17,625 bases of DNA from Spirochaetia bacterium. GTDB lineage: Bacteria; Spirochaetota; Spirochaetia; Treponematales; Treponemataceae. Both the position numbers and the translations under genes were made by a program. Under the pieces are notes generated by a model. That model searched no databases. It saw only the letters and a list, made by a program, of their open reading frames with translations, and was not told the DNA's origin. The stretch lies in assembly GCA_900770075.1 (NCBI GenBank), contig CAAGIZ010000080.1, forward strand, positions 1 to 17,625, read 5' to 3'. Below, one piece after another: positions 1 to 5,409 of this stretch (the first letter of the stretch is position 1; each line of letters begins with the position of its first letter).

Positions 1-20
1 ACACGACGCTCTTCCGATCT
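1..20 (+). other. Sequencing adapter remnant (Illumina TruSeq read-1 end)
   Basis: The first 20 bases, acacgacgctcttccgatct, are identical to the 3' end of the Illumina TruSeq universal (read-1) adapter. They are therefore library-preparation sequence left at the end of an assembled contig, not part of the organism. The reading frame that runs off this end is genomic only from base 21. Confidence 0.97.
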
Positions 21-761
21 CTCCAGCTGCATTTTTTGTATTTCAGCGTGGGGAAGGTCAAAATTTTCAAGCCCTTTTTCCAGACCGTAGTGGTTAAGCC
101 TCTGCCATTCAAAAAAATCCTCAAAAAACTCAGCGCACCCGATTTTTAAGGGAGCCAGCACCGCCAAAAACCAGGTTACCGCCCGCCCTCTGGAATAAAA
201 CACGCTCACCGCCGTCCCGAGTTTTTTACACCGGGCAATATCCTGAGTCGAAAAAACACCGGTAGGTTTTGGTTCAATTTTTTTCCTGTCAGAAAGAGCC
301 GCTTCAAGCTGGGGAAAATCCACGTGATTGGGGTAAAGGCTCAGGGCAAAGTTCACCCTGTCAAAAAAAGACTTGAGCCTGTCACCGGGATGCAAGGCAA
401 AAGTCAGGTCAAAGCCAAAGACAAGCCCCAAAGTGTTGAGCATGCCGGCTCTCCGGGCAAAAAATTTCCGGTCAAAAAGGAATTTACCGTCTTTTTCCTT
501 ACCGTCAAAAGCAATGTCCAAAGAACAGTTCACCTGGCAACAGGCCTTGCACACATCCATATCGAGAATTTCCGGTTCCACAGGAAGGCTCACAAAAAGA
601 CCAGGCGCATTTTTCCTCACCGACTGAAGGAATTTCAAAAGCCGCCCCCTGTGCCCCAAAATCTCAGGATCCTGCAGGGTAAATTCCGTAATGCCCTTTT
701 CCGCAAAAGAAGAAAGGGAAAAATCCAGCTGTTCCGAGTTAAAAGTGAAAGTTTTTTCCAT
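21..761 (-). CDS. Radical-SAM-like barrel protein without the CxxxCxxC motif, C-terminus cut by contig end
   Basis: I read 247 open codons on the minus strand from ATG at 761 to base 21, starting MEKTFTFNSEQLDFSL, with no stop before the contig end. An in-frame TAA lies four codons upstream of the ATG, so the start is firm and no longer N-terminus is possible. Segments resemble the middle and late part of a radical SAM TIM barrel: ITEFTLQDPEI, then PVEPEILDMDVCKACCQVNCSLDIAF (in pieces), then GFDLTFALHPG and SLYPNHVDFPQLE, the last like B12-binding radical SAM proteins. The cysteine cluster around residues 71-79 is in the wrong place and pattern for the catalytic 4Fe-4S site. Function is unknown; it may be a degenerate paralogue or a partner protein. 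It lies downstream of asnA in the same direction. No Shine-Dalgarno is visible; a TAAAAT box sits 9 bases before the ATG. Confidence 0.8.
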
Positions 762-770
762 ATATTTGAT

Positions 771-776
771 ATTTTA
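771..776 (-). promoter_or_regulatory. Candidate -10 box (TAAAAT) of the radical-SAM-like gene
   Basis: On the minus strand TAAAAT ends 9 bases before the ATG at 761. No convincing -35 lies 16-18 bases upstream, and there is no Shine-Dalgarno between it and the start. This is a weak call, supported mainly by the same arrangement at other genes in the window. Confidence 0.3.
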
Positions 777-789
777 ACAGGAATTTTAA

Positions 790-892
790 GGGCACTGCGG
801 CAAAAGCCGCCGCTATGTCCAGAGTTCGCTAACGCTCATTGCCGTCCGTACCGGCCGGCAACGCTGCGCGCTCTTCCCAGCGCTAGTGCAGA
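790..892 (-). repeat. Diverged third copy of the GC-rich intergenic repeat
   Basis: Read on the minus strand this spacer has the same order of elements as the copies at 3318-3437 and 5226-5347: a GCGCGCAGCGTTG block, a stem of TTGCCG and CGGCAA, then AATGAGCGTTAGCGAAC (compare AATGGAGCGGTAAGCGGAAC in the 5226 copy). The ends conserved in the other two copies are not recognisable here. It lies between asnA and the next gene, oriented with both. Boundaries are approximate. Confidence 0.5.
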
Positions 893-895
893 CAC

Positions 896-1933
896 CTACA
901 AAAGACAGATACCGTGTTCAAGACAGGACTTTTTCATCTGCTCAGGCCAGATAGAAACCTGAGTTTCGCCAATGTGAGCCTTCCTTAAAAAGAACATGCA
1001 CAGACGGCTCTGACCGATACCGCCGCCCATAGTCTGCCTCAGTTCACCAGCCAAAAGCCTTCTGTGGAATTCCAGAGAAGCCCGTTCCGGGCAGCCCCTT
1101 TCTTCCAGCTGAGCCTTAAGGGATTCTGGAGAAACACGAATACCCATAGAAGAAAGCTCGTAAGAAGACTTTAAAACCGGGTTCCAGACCAAAAGGTCTC
1201 CGTTAAGCCCCCGGTGTCCGTCCCCAGTTTCGGTAATCCAGTCGTCATAGTCCGGTGCCCGGCCGTCGTGGATGGAACCGTCGGCAAGTTTACCGCCAAT
1301 GCCGATTAAAAAGACAGCCCCGTACTCCTGACAGATTTTATTTTCCCGCTCTTTAGGGCTTAAATCCGGGTATTTTTTCTGTAAGTCGTCCGCAAAGACA
1401 AAGTGCACCTCTTCCGGCAGAACAGGTTCAATCATTTCGTAGCGGTCGTAGATAAAAAACTCCGTCCGCTTAAGGCAGCCGTAAATCTTTCTTACCGCAT
1501 CTTTTAAATACATCAGGTTGCGGTCTTCTTCGCTTATGGCAGCGCACCAGTCCCACTGGTCAACGTACAGGGAATGGATGTTGTCCAGCTCTTCGTCGGC
1601 ACGGATTGCGTTCATGTCGGTGTAAATGCCAAAGCCCGGTTCCAGATTCATGGAAGTAACCTTAACCCTCTTCCATTTTGCAAGGGAATGGACAATTTCC
1701 ATCTGGGCATCGTTCATGTCTTTTACAGGGAATTTTACAGCCCGCTCAACGCCGTTCAAATCGTCGTTCAAGCCCCGCCCGCTTTCCACAAAAAGAGGAG
1801 CGGTAACCCGGGTTAAGTTAAGGGCAGTAGAAAGCTGCAGCTGAAAAAAATCCTTAATAAGGACAATGGCATGCTCGGTCTGTTTTTCGTCGAGCAGAGA
1901 TTTATAACCATCCGGAAAAATCAAGTTTGACAT
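896..1933 (-). CDS. asnA: Aspartate-ammonia ligase (asparagine synthetase A)
   Basis: The 345-residue product makes asparagine from aspartate, ammonia and ATP (forming AMP and pyrophosphate) in the cytoplasm. It is a close fit in length to E. coli AsnA (about 330 aa). Recognisable family blocks include LNLTRVTAPLFV near residue 40, QWDW near 127, the HDGRAPDYDDW segment near 223, and the late signature GGGIGQSRLCMFFL followed by HIGETQVSIWP. The fold is a class-II aminoacyl-tRNA-synthetase-like core. The start ATG at 1933 is preceded by AAGGA at a normal distance (AAGGAATGTAAAATG). A small hairpin (TGCGG/CCGCA, 1945-1960) lies directly upstream of that ribosome-binding site. The gene is divergent from the nuclease gene at 2201 and is followed on the same strand by the radical-SAM-like gene. 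Confidence 0.97.
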   Translation of the reverse strand: MSNLIFPDGYKSLLDEKQTEHAIVLIKDFFQLQLSTALNLTRVTAPLFVESGRGLNDDLNGVERAVKFPVKDMNDAQMEIVHSLAKWKRVKVTSMNLEPGFGIYTDMNAIRADEELDNIHSLYVDQWDWCAAISEEDRNLMYLKDAVRKIYGCLKRTEFFIYDRYEMIEPVLPEEVHFVFADDLQKKYPDLSPKERENKICQEYGAVFLIGIGGKLADGSIHDGRAPDYDDWITETGDGHRGLNGDLLVWNPVLKSSYELSSMGIRVSPESLKAQLEERGCPERASLEFHRRLLAGELRQTMGGGIGQSRLCMFFLRKAHIGETQVSIWPEQMKKSCLEHGICLL

Positions 1934-1997
1934 TTTACATTCCTTGCGGCAAAAACCGCACCACCGATTTTATTAAATTTTTGTTTTTTATGGAACC

Positions 1998-2020
1998 GTG
2001 CAGGGAATAAAGTGCTGCAC
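1998..2020. promoter_or_regulatory. Inverted repeat GTGCAG-N11-CTGCAC upstream of asnA
   Basis: A perfect 6-bp inverted repeat with an 11-base spacer lies about 65 bases upstream of the asnA start, in the divergent asnA/nuclease spacer. It could be an operator or a small hairpin; the sequence alone does not decide. Confidence 0.3.
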
Positions 2021-2032
2021 CGGACGTATGAG

Positions 2033-2059
2033 TCAAAATCTATTTCGAATGGGTTTTGA
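2033..2059. promoter_or_regulatory. 27-bp dyad (TCAAAATC ... GGTTTTGA) centred on TTCGAA
   Basis: TCAAAATC pairs with GGTTTTGA (one G-T wobble) around an 11-base centre that itself contains the palindrome TTCGAA, so the whole 27 bp is close to symmetric. It sits in the middle of the divergent asnA/nuclease spacer (1934-2200), where a shared operator would be expected. No regulator gene is adjacent. The rest of this spacer is AT-rich, and I see no gene in it. Confidence 0.35.
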
Positions 2060-2183
2060 TTATCTGTACTCATTTGTTTTTTTCTATTTGCTGTAAATCC
2101 TTGTAATCAGCTTTGGGGAATCATTACTCATCATAATTATACCTGATGGCACCTCGAAAAAACTCGAATTTCAGGCTGAATTG

Positions 2184-2192
2184 TGATATGCT
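2184..2192 (+). promoter_or_regulatory. Candidate extended -10 (TGATATGCT) of the nuclease gene
   Basis: TG-A-TATGCT fits an extended -10 element, with its end 8 bases before the ATG at 2201. No recognisable -35 or Shine-Dalgarno is present. If real, transcription would start at or next to the ATG. Confidence 0.3.
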
Positions 2193-2200
2193 CGGTCATT

Positions 2201-3274
2201 ATGGCTAAAAACACTCGAAAAAAGCGGGGAACTTCCCGCAGAAGAAAGAATTCTAAATTAAACAAGGTTTTAACGGTTATCTTTGTAATTGCAGCCATTG
2301 CACTGCTGCTTTACGAAAATGTTCCTCAGGTAAGGGCCTTTGCTGACCCTAAGATTGAAAAGGCTAAGGCCGCAGTTGAATCGGTCTTTCCAGGATTTTT
2401 CCCAGAAGGAAGTGAAGCGGAAAAAACCACACCTTCCAGCCCGGTTCCGTCTGACGCTGTCCCGCCTGCTGAGGATTTACCTGAGGCTTCCGCTCCTGTG
2501 TCCTCTGCTTCTGGCGGCGGGTTTACGGTTCTTTCCAAAAATCTGGCGTTGCCTGTGTGTGCAGGTTCTGTTCACAAAATCGAAGACCACGAAATCCGCA
2601 CCTACGGTCATTATTCCCTGTGCTACAGAGAAAGCTACGAGCAGGCTGAGTGGAGCGCCTACTGCCTTACGGCGGAAAATCTGGTAAAAAACGCTTCCCG
2701 GTCGGACGATTTCCGCTCTGACCCGGCAATTTCCACCGGTTCGGCAACCCCGGAGGACTACAAAAAAACAGGGTATGACCGGGGGCACCTTTCTCCGGCA
2801 GCGGACTTTGCCTTTGACAAAAACGCAATGAGCGAAACTTTCTACATGACCAACATGAGCCCGCAGACCGGCGGCTTTAACCGCGGAATCTGGAAGGATC
2901 TGGAATCCACTGTGCGGGAATGGGCAAAAAAATTTGGCAGGGTGTACGTTGTTTCCGGGCCGGTTCTGGAAAAAAAGGCAGAAGAATATAAAGCCATAGG
3001 AAGCAATTCTGTAAGCGTTCCTGAGTTTTACTACAAGGTGATTCTGGCTCCGCTTTACGAAGACGAAGCAGACAGAAACACCCCGGAAGACGCAAAGGCT
3101 GTGGCTGCCATCGGCTTTATCCTGCCAAACCAGAAATGCACGGATTCCTTTTTTAACTATGCCATGTCCATTGACGAGGTGGAAAAGCGCACCGGTCTTG
3201 ATTTTTTCAGCGAACTGGACGACCCTGCCGAAGAGGCTGCGGAAGCGGCCTTTGACCTTTTGGTGTGGGAATAA
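2201..3274 (+). CDS. Membrane-anchored DNA/RNA non-specific endonuclease (NUC family)
   Basis: The 357-residue product belongs to the beta-beta-alpha-metal nuclease family (Serratia nuclease, NucA, EndoG), which cuts DNA and RNA without sequence specificity. A basic N-terminus (residues 1-22) is followed by one hydrophobic segment (about 23-38), then a low-complexity Ser/Pro/Ala/Glu linker (about 68-107) and the nuclease domain (about 110-345). The catalytic DRGH is at 193-196, with His196 the expected general base. NMSPQTGGFNRGIWKDLE follows at 218-235, with Asn227 the expected metal ligand. The positive-inside N-terminus predicts the domain lies outside the cytoplasm, attached to the inner membrane. 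I chose ATG at 2201 over an in-frame GTG at 2183 because the protein then starts MAKNTRKKRG and the GTG lies inside a likely -10 element. No immunity protein is adjacent. Confidence 0.9.
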   Translation: MAKNTRKKRGTSRRRKNSKLNKVLTVIFVIAAIALLLYENVPQVRAFADPKIEKAKAAVESVFPGFFPEGSEAEKTTPSSPVPSDAVPPAEDLPEASAPVSSASGGGFTVLSKNLALPVCAGSVHKIEDHEIRTYGHYSLCYRESYEQAEWSAYCLTAENLVKNASRSDDFRSDPAISTGSATPEDYKKTGYDRGHLSPAADFAFDKNAMSETFYMTNMSPQTGGFNRGIWKDLESTVREWAKKFGRVYVVSGPVLEKKAEEYKAIGSNSVSVPEFYYKVILAPLYEDEADRNTPEDAKAVAAIGFILPNQKCTDSFFNYAMSIDEVEKRTGLDFFSELDDPAEEAAEAAFDLLVWE

Positions 3275-3317
3275 AGGGAACCTCTAAAATCAGCAGAGCG
3301 GTTCTGCAAAATGGAAT

Positions 3318-3437
3318 TTTTCCGGCAAACCTACGCCTGATGCGCAGGCCTTTAGTTGCGGCGGCTTGCCGCCGCAATGAGCGGGAGCGAAGCCGGAGCA
3401 GCAGGTTGCGGGCGGAGGATACCGTCCAAATTCTTTT
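3318..3437 (+). repeat. GC-rich intergenic repeat, copy A
   Basis: This block shares its ends and centre with 5226-5347. The left end is TTTTCCGG(C/A)AAACCTACGCC. The centre is a hairpin followed by CAATG(G)AGCGG. The right end is GGAT(A/G)CCGTCCAAAT(T)CTTTT. The hairpin in this copy (3356-3377) has 10-bp arms, TTGCGGCGGC and GCCGCCGCAA, around TT. It lies between the nuclease gene and the aldolase promoter, ending 7 bases before the -35 box. I see no coding potential in it. Confidence 0.85.
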
Positions 3438-3444
3438 GCTGTCG

Positions 3445-3473
3445 TTTACAATAATTTGCAAATTCACTATATT
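3445..3473 (+). promoter_or_regulatory. Sigma-70-type promoter of the aldolase gene
   Basis: TTTACA (3445-3450), a 17-base spacer and TATATT (3468-3473) make a good housekeeping promoter. The predicted start near 3480 gives a leader of about 27 bases with a proper ribosome-binding site, AGAGGT at 3495-3500. Confidence 0.75.
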
Positions 3474-3506
3474 ATAGACATTAAATTTTGTTTTAGAGGT
3501 CTTAAA

Positions 3507-4475
3507 ATGGCAGATGTTTATGAAACATTCCGTGACATTGGTATTATTCCAGTAGTTGCAATCGAAGATGCTTCCAAAGCAGCAAATCTTGCTCATGCTC
3601 TCGTTAAGGGCGGTCTTCCTGCTTCTGAAGTTACTTTCCGCACCGCTTGTGCAGCTGAGGCCATCGCTGAAATGGTAAAGGCTGAACCTGACATGCTCGT
3701 TGGTGCCGGAACTGTCCTCAACGTTGCTCAGGCTGAACAGGCTGTTAAGGCAGGTGCAAAATTCATCGTTTCTCCTGGTTTTAACCCGGATGTTGTTCAG
3801 TGGTGTATCGACAACAATATTCCTACAATGCCAGGCGTTTCTAATCCTTCAGAAATCACAGCCTGCATCAACATGGGTGTTACTCACCTTAAGCTCTTCC
3901 CTGCTGAACGCAAGGGCGGTTACAAAATCATCGACGACTTCGGCGGTCCTTTCCCTCAGTGTACTTTCATGCCTACAGGCGGCGTAACTACTGAAAACGT
4001 AGGCGAATATGCTAAACGCAAGAACATCCTCTGCATGGGCGGTACCTGGATGGTTAAAAAGCCTCTCATCGAAGGCGAAAAATGGGACGAAATCACTGAA
4101 ATCTGTAAGGGTGCCGTAAAGGCAATGCACGGTTTCTACATCGACCACATGGGTATTAACGCAAAGAACGAAGCTGAAGCTAAAGAAATCGCTGCTCAGT
4201 TTGAACTGTTCGGTTTTGCTTCTAAATTCGGCAATTCTTCAATCTTCGCTTCTGAGCAGGTTGAAATAATGAAGGAAAACGGTCGCGGTACCTGCGGTCA
4301 CATCTCTATGGTTTGCAACAACGTAGAACGCGCCCTTGCTTACCTTAAAAAGTTCGGCTTTAACCCGGTTGCCGGTACTGAAAAGTGGACTGGAAAAGAA
4401 AACGCTTCTCCTCTCAAGGTTGTTTACCTCGACAAGGAAGTCGGCGGTTTTGCAATCCACCTGAAAAGAGCCTAA
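3507..4475 (+). CDS. KDPG/KHG aldolase fused to a VOC-like C-terminal domain
   Basis: The 322-residue protein is about 110 residues longer than the usual class I KDPG aldolase (Eda, about 210 aa). Residues 1-205 are the aldolase, which splits 2-keto-3-deoxy-6-phosphogluconate to pyruvate and glyceraldehyde-3-phosphate (or 4-hydroxy-2-oxoglutarate to pyruvate and glyoxylate). Glu41 in SEVTFRT and Lys129 in HLKLFPAE match the catalytic Glu and Schiff-base Lys; GAGTVLN (67-73) and PTGGV (156-160) are also present. Residues 210-322 look like two VOC half-modules starting IDHMGI and GHISMV. ATG 3507 has AGAGGT 6 bases upstream; an upstream in-frame start at 3456 lies within the promoter. The gene stands alone, with its own promoter and terminator, and its codon choice (many CTC/CTT, GCT, GTT) differs from its neighbours, suggesting high expression. 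No hexuronate or Entner-Doudoroff genes are adjacent. Confidence 0.93.
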   Translation: MADVYETFRDIGIIPVVAIEDASKAANLAHALVKGGLPASEVTFRTACAAEAIAEMVKAEPDMLVGAGTVLNVAQAEQAVKAGAKFIVSPGFNPDVVQWCIDNNIPTMPGVSNPSEITACINMGVTHLKLFPAERKGGYKIIDDFGGPFPQCTFMPTGGVTTENVGEYAKRKNILCMGGTWMVKKPLIEGEKWDEITEICKGAVKAMHGFYIDHMGINAKNEAEAKEIAAQFELFGFASKFGNSSIFASEQVEIMKENGRGTCGHISMVCNNVERALAYLKKFGFNPVAGTEKWTGKENASPLKVVYLDKEVGGFAIHLKRA

Positions 4476-4549
4476 GGTCGTGCTGATTAACACTTTGAAG
4501 CGATTAATCTGCACTTCCCCAGCCTATAAAAAGGGCTGACTTTTAAAAG

Positions 4550-4584
4550 TCCGTCTGCATTTTTTTGCAGGCGGATTTTTTTTT
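4550..4584 (+). terminator. Strong intrinsic terminator after the aldolase gene
   Basis: TCCGTCTGCA (4550-4559) pairs with TGCAGGCGGA (4566-4575), with one G-T wobble and a six-T loop, followed by nine consecutive T residues (4576-4584). This closes the aldolase transcript. Confidence 0.93.
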
Positions 4585-4606
4585 GCAGGAAAGTGTTTTT
4601 CTCAGT

Positions 4607-4639
4607 GTTTCCTTAGGAAACTCTTATTTTTTACTAAGG
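4607..4639 (+). promoter_or_regulatory. Two mutually exclusive hairpins before an orphan AAGGAGG
   Basis: GTTTCC-TTA-GGAAAC (4607-4621) overlaps a second possible pairing of CCTTAG (4611-4616) with CTAAGG (4634-4639). The second pairing covers part of a perfect Shine-Dalgarno AAGGAGG at 4637-4643, about 90 bases upstream of the next annotated start. It could be a switch or simply a second terminator. Whether it is transcribed with the downstream gene is unknown. Confidence 0.3.
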
Positions 4640-4651
4640 AGGTTTTAAGGA

Positions 4652-4720
4652 TTGCAGGGGGCTTTTGCGGTATTGTTGTATCGTAAGGTTGCGTTGCAAC
4701 GAAGAATTTATTTTTTGTGA
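4652..4720 (+). CDS. Possible 22-codon leader ORF (TTG start)
   Basis: A short frame opens with TTG at 4652, nine bases after AAGGAGG (4637-4643), and encodes (M)QGAFAVLLYRKVALQRRIYFL before TGA at 4718-4720. The stop overlaps the GTGAGGAG ribosome-binding site of the next gene, an arrangement typical of translational coupling. Against it: the start codon is TTG, there is no homology evidence, and the AAGGAGG may be coincidental. Confidence 0.2.
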   Translation: MQGAFAVLLYRKVALQRRIYFL

Positions 4721-4730
4721 GGAGATTTTT

Positions 4731-5183
4731 ATGAAAAAGTCTTTTAAGTTTGTTTCGGCTCTGGTTTTTGTTGCGGTTCTTTCTGCCGGTACGGTTTTTG
4801 CAAGAAACGGTAAAAATTCTGACAGAAGGGGAAGAGGTGACCGCCCTTCAGGACAGGGGTGCGGACAGGAATTCTGCGCTCCAGGCGGCGGTTTTGGAAG
4901 GTTCGGCGGGGAAGAGGCTGTAATCGGTAAAATCAAGTCTGTGGATGAAAAAAACGGTCTTGTTACCTTAGTAAACGCTGACGGCAAGGACGAAGTTTTT
5001 TCTGTAACGCCTTTTACGAGAATCTGTCTGCGGCCGCAAACTCCTGCCAGAGGCGGACGTCCAAATGCTCCTGAATTCGGCTCTGTTTCTGACCTTAAAA
5101 AAGACGGCTGGGTTTGTGTAAGCGTTGTAAAAACTGACACTTCTGCAAAGGTTGCAGGAAGAATTCTTTTTGCAGCTGAATAA
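4731..5183 (+). CDS. Small secreted DUF5666-like protein
   Basis: The 150-residue product has a clear Sec signal peptide (MKKSFKFVSALVFVAVLSAG, cleavage likely after Ala24 in VFA). A Gly/Arg/Asp-rich stretch follows (about 26-60) with two cysteines (Cys44 and Cys49). Next comes a small beta-rich domain (about 62-148) containing VIGKIKSVDEKNGLVTLV and a V-x-P-x-TRI strand. That pattern resembles DUF5666, an OB-like extracytoplasmic domain of unknown function. The start ATG 4731 has GAGGAG 5-6 bases upstream, so a longer frame opening at TTG 4665 is not needed. A perfect palindromic hairpin follows at 5202-5223. The role is unknown; it is probably periplasmic. Confidence 0.8.
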   Translation: MKKSFKFVSALVFVAVLSAGTVFARNGKNSDRRGRGDRPSGQGCGQEFCAPGGGFGRFGGEEAVIGKIKSVDEKNGLVTLVNADGKDEVFSVTPFTRICLRPQTPARGGRPNAPEFGSVSDLKKDGWVCVSVVKTDTSAKVAGRILFAAE

Positions 5184-5201
5184 GGGGCGCGAAAGTTTTT
5201 G

Positions 5202-5240
5202 TGCAAGGGAACGTTCCCTTGCAGGTTTTCCGGAAAACCT
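5202..5240 (+). terminator. Two adjoining perfect palindromes, probable terminator of the small secreted protein gene
   Basis: Bases 5202-5223 form a 22-bp perfect palindrome (arms TGCAAGGGAAC and GTTCCCTTGCA). Bases 5223-5240 form a second, 18 bp (AGGTTTTCC and GGAAAACCT). The first stem is followed after three bases by TTTT, so it could terminate transcription. The second overlaps the left end of repeat copy B. Confidence 0.5.
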
Positions 5241-5347
5241 ACGCCGGGGTGGAGCCGCGCAGGGCGTTGGCGGCTTTGCCGCCAATGGAGCGGTAAGCGG
5301 AACGGCGGAACACCGGTCGCGGGCAGAGGATGCCGTCCAAATCTTTT
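5226..5347 (+). repeat. GC-rich intergenic repeat, copy B
   Basis: This is the partner of 3318-3437, nearly identical over the first 20 and last 30 bases. The central hairpin (5267-5285) has arms TTGGCGGC and GCCGCCAA around TTT. Its stem is 8 bp against 10 bp in copy A, so both arms changed together and pairing is kept. It lies between the small secreted protein gene and the PilZ promoter, oriented with both. Confidence 0.85.
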
Positions 5348-5372
5348 CCCAGAGGCAGGCTGGCACATACCT

Positions 5373-5401
5373 TTTACAAACAGCGCAAAATCCTGTAAAA
5401 T
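5373..5401 (+). promoter_or_regulatory. Promoter of the PilZ gene, predicting a nearly leaderless mRNA
   Basis: TTTACA (5373-5378), a 17-base spacer and TAAAAT (5396-5401) make a good sigma-70-type promoter. Only 8 bases separate the -10 box from the ATG at 5410, so transcription should begin within a few bases of the start codon. Confidence 0.7.
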
Positions 5402-5409
5402 AAAGGGGT

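Noticed and set aside
324..962. Plus-strand open frame of 212 codons
   Set aside because: It lies opposite the minus-strand radical-SAM-like gene and the asnA end, is rich in Lys, Arg and Pro without any domain, and the minus strand gives convincing barrel-like protein sequence.
3456..3506. Upstream start for the aldolase
   Set aside because: The extra 17 codons overlap the -10 box and leader, whereas ATG 3507 has AGAGGT at correct spacing and gives the usual aldolase N-terminus.
3207..3596. Minus-strand frames in the repeat regions (also 4968-5495)
   Set aside because: They share protein-like strings such as IWT-x-SSAR only because they translate the same DNA repeat; they also run through real genes on the other strand.
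4665..4730. TTG start extending the small secreted protein
   Set aside because: It would put 22 Cys/Arg-rich residues before a classic signal peptide. ATG 4731 has GAGGAG at proper spacing.
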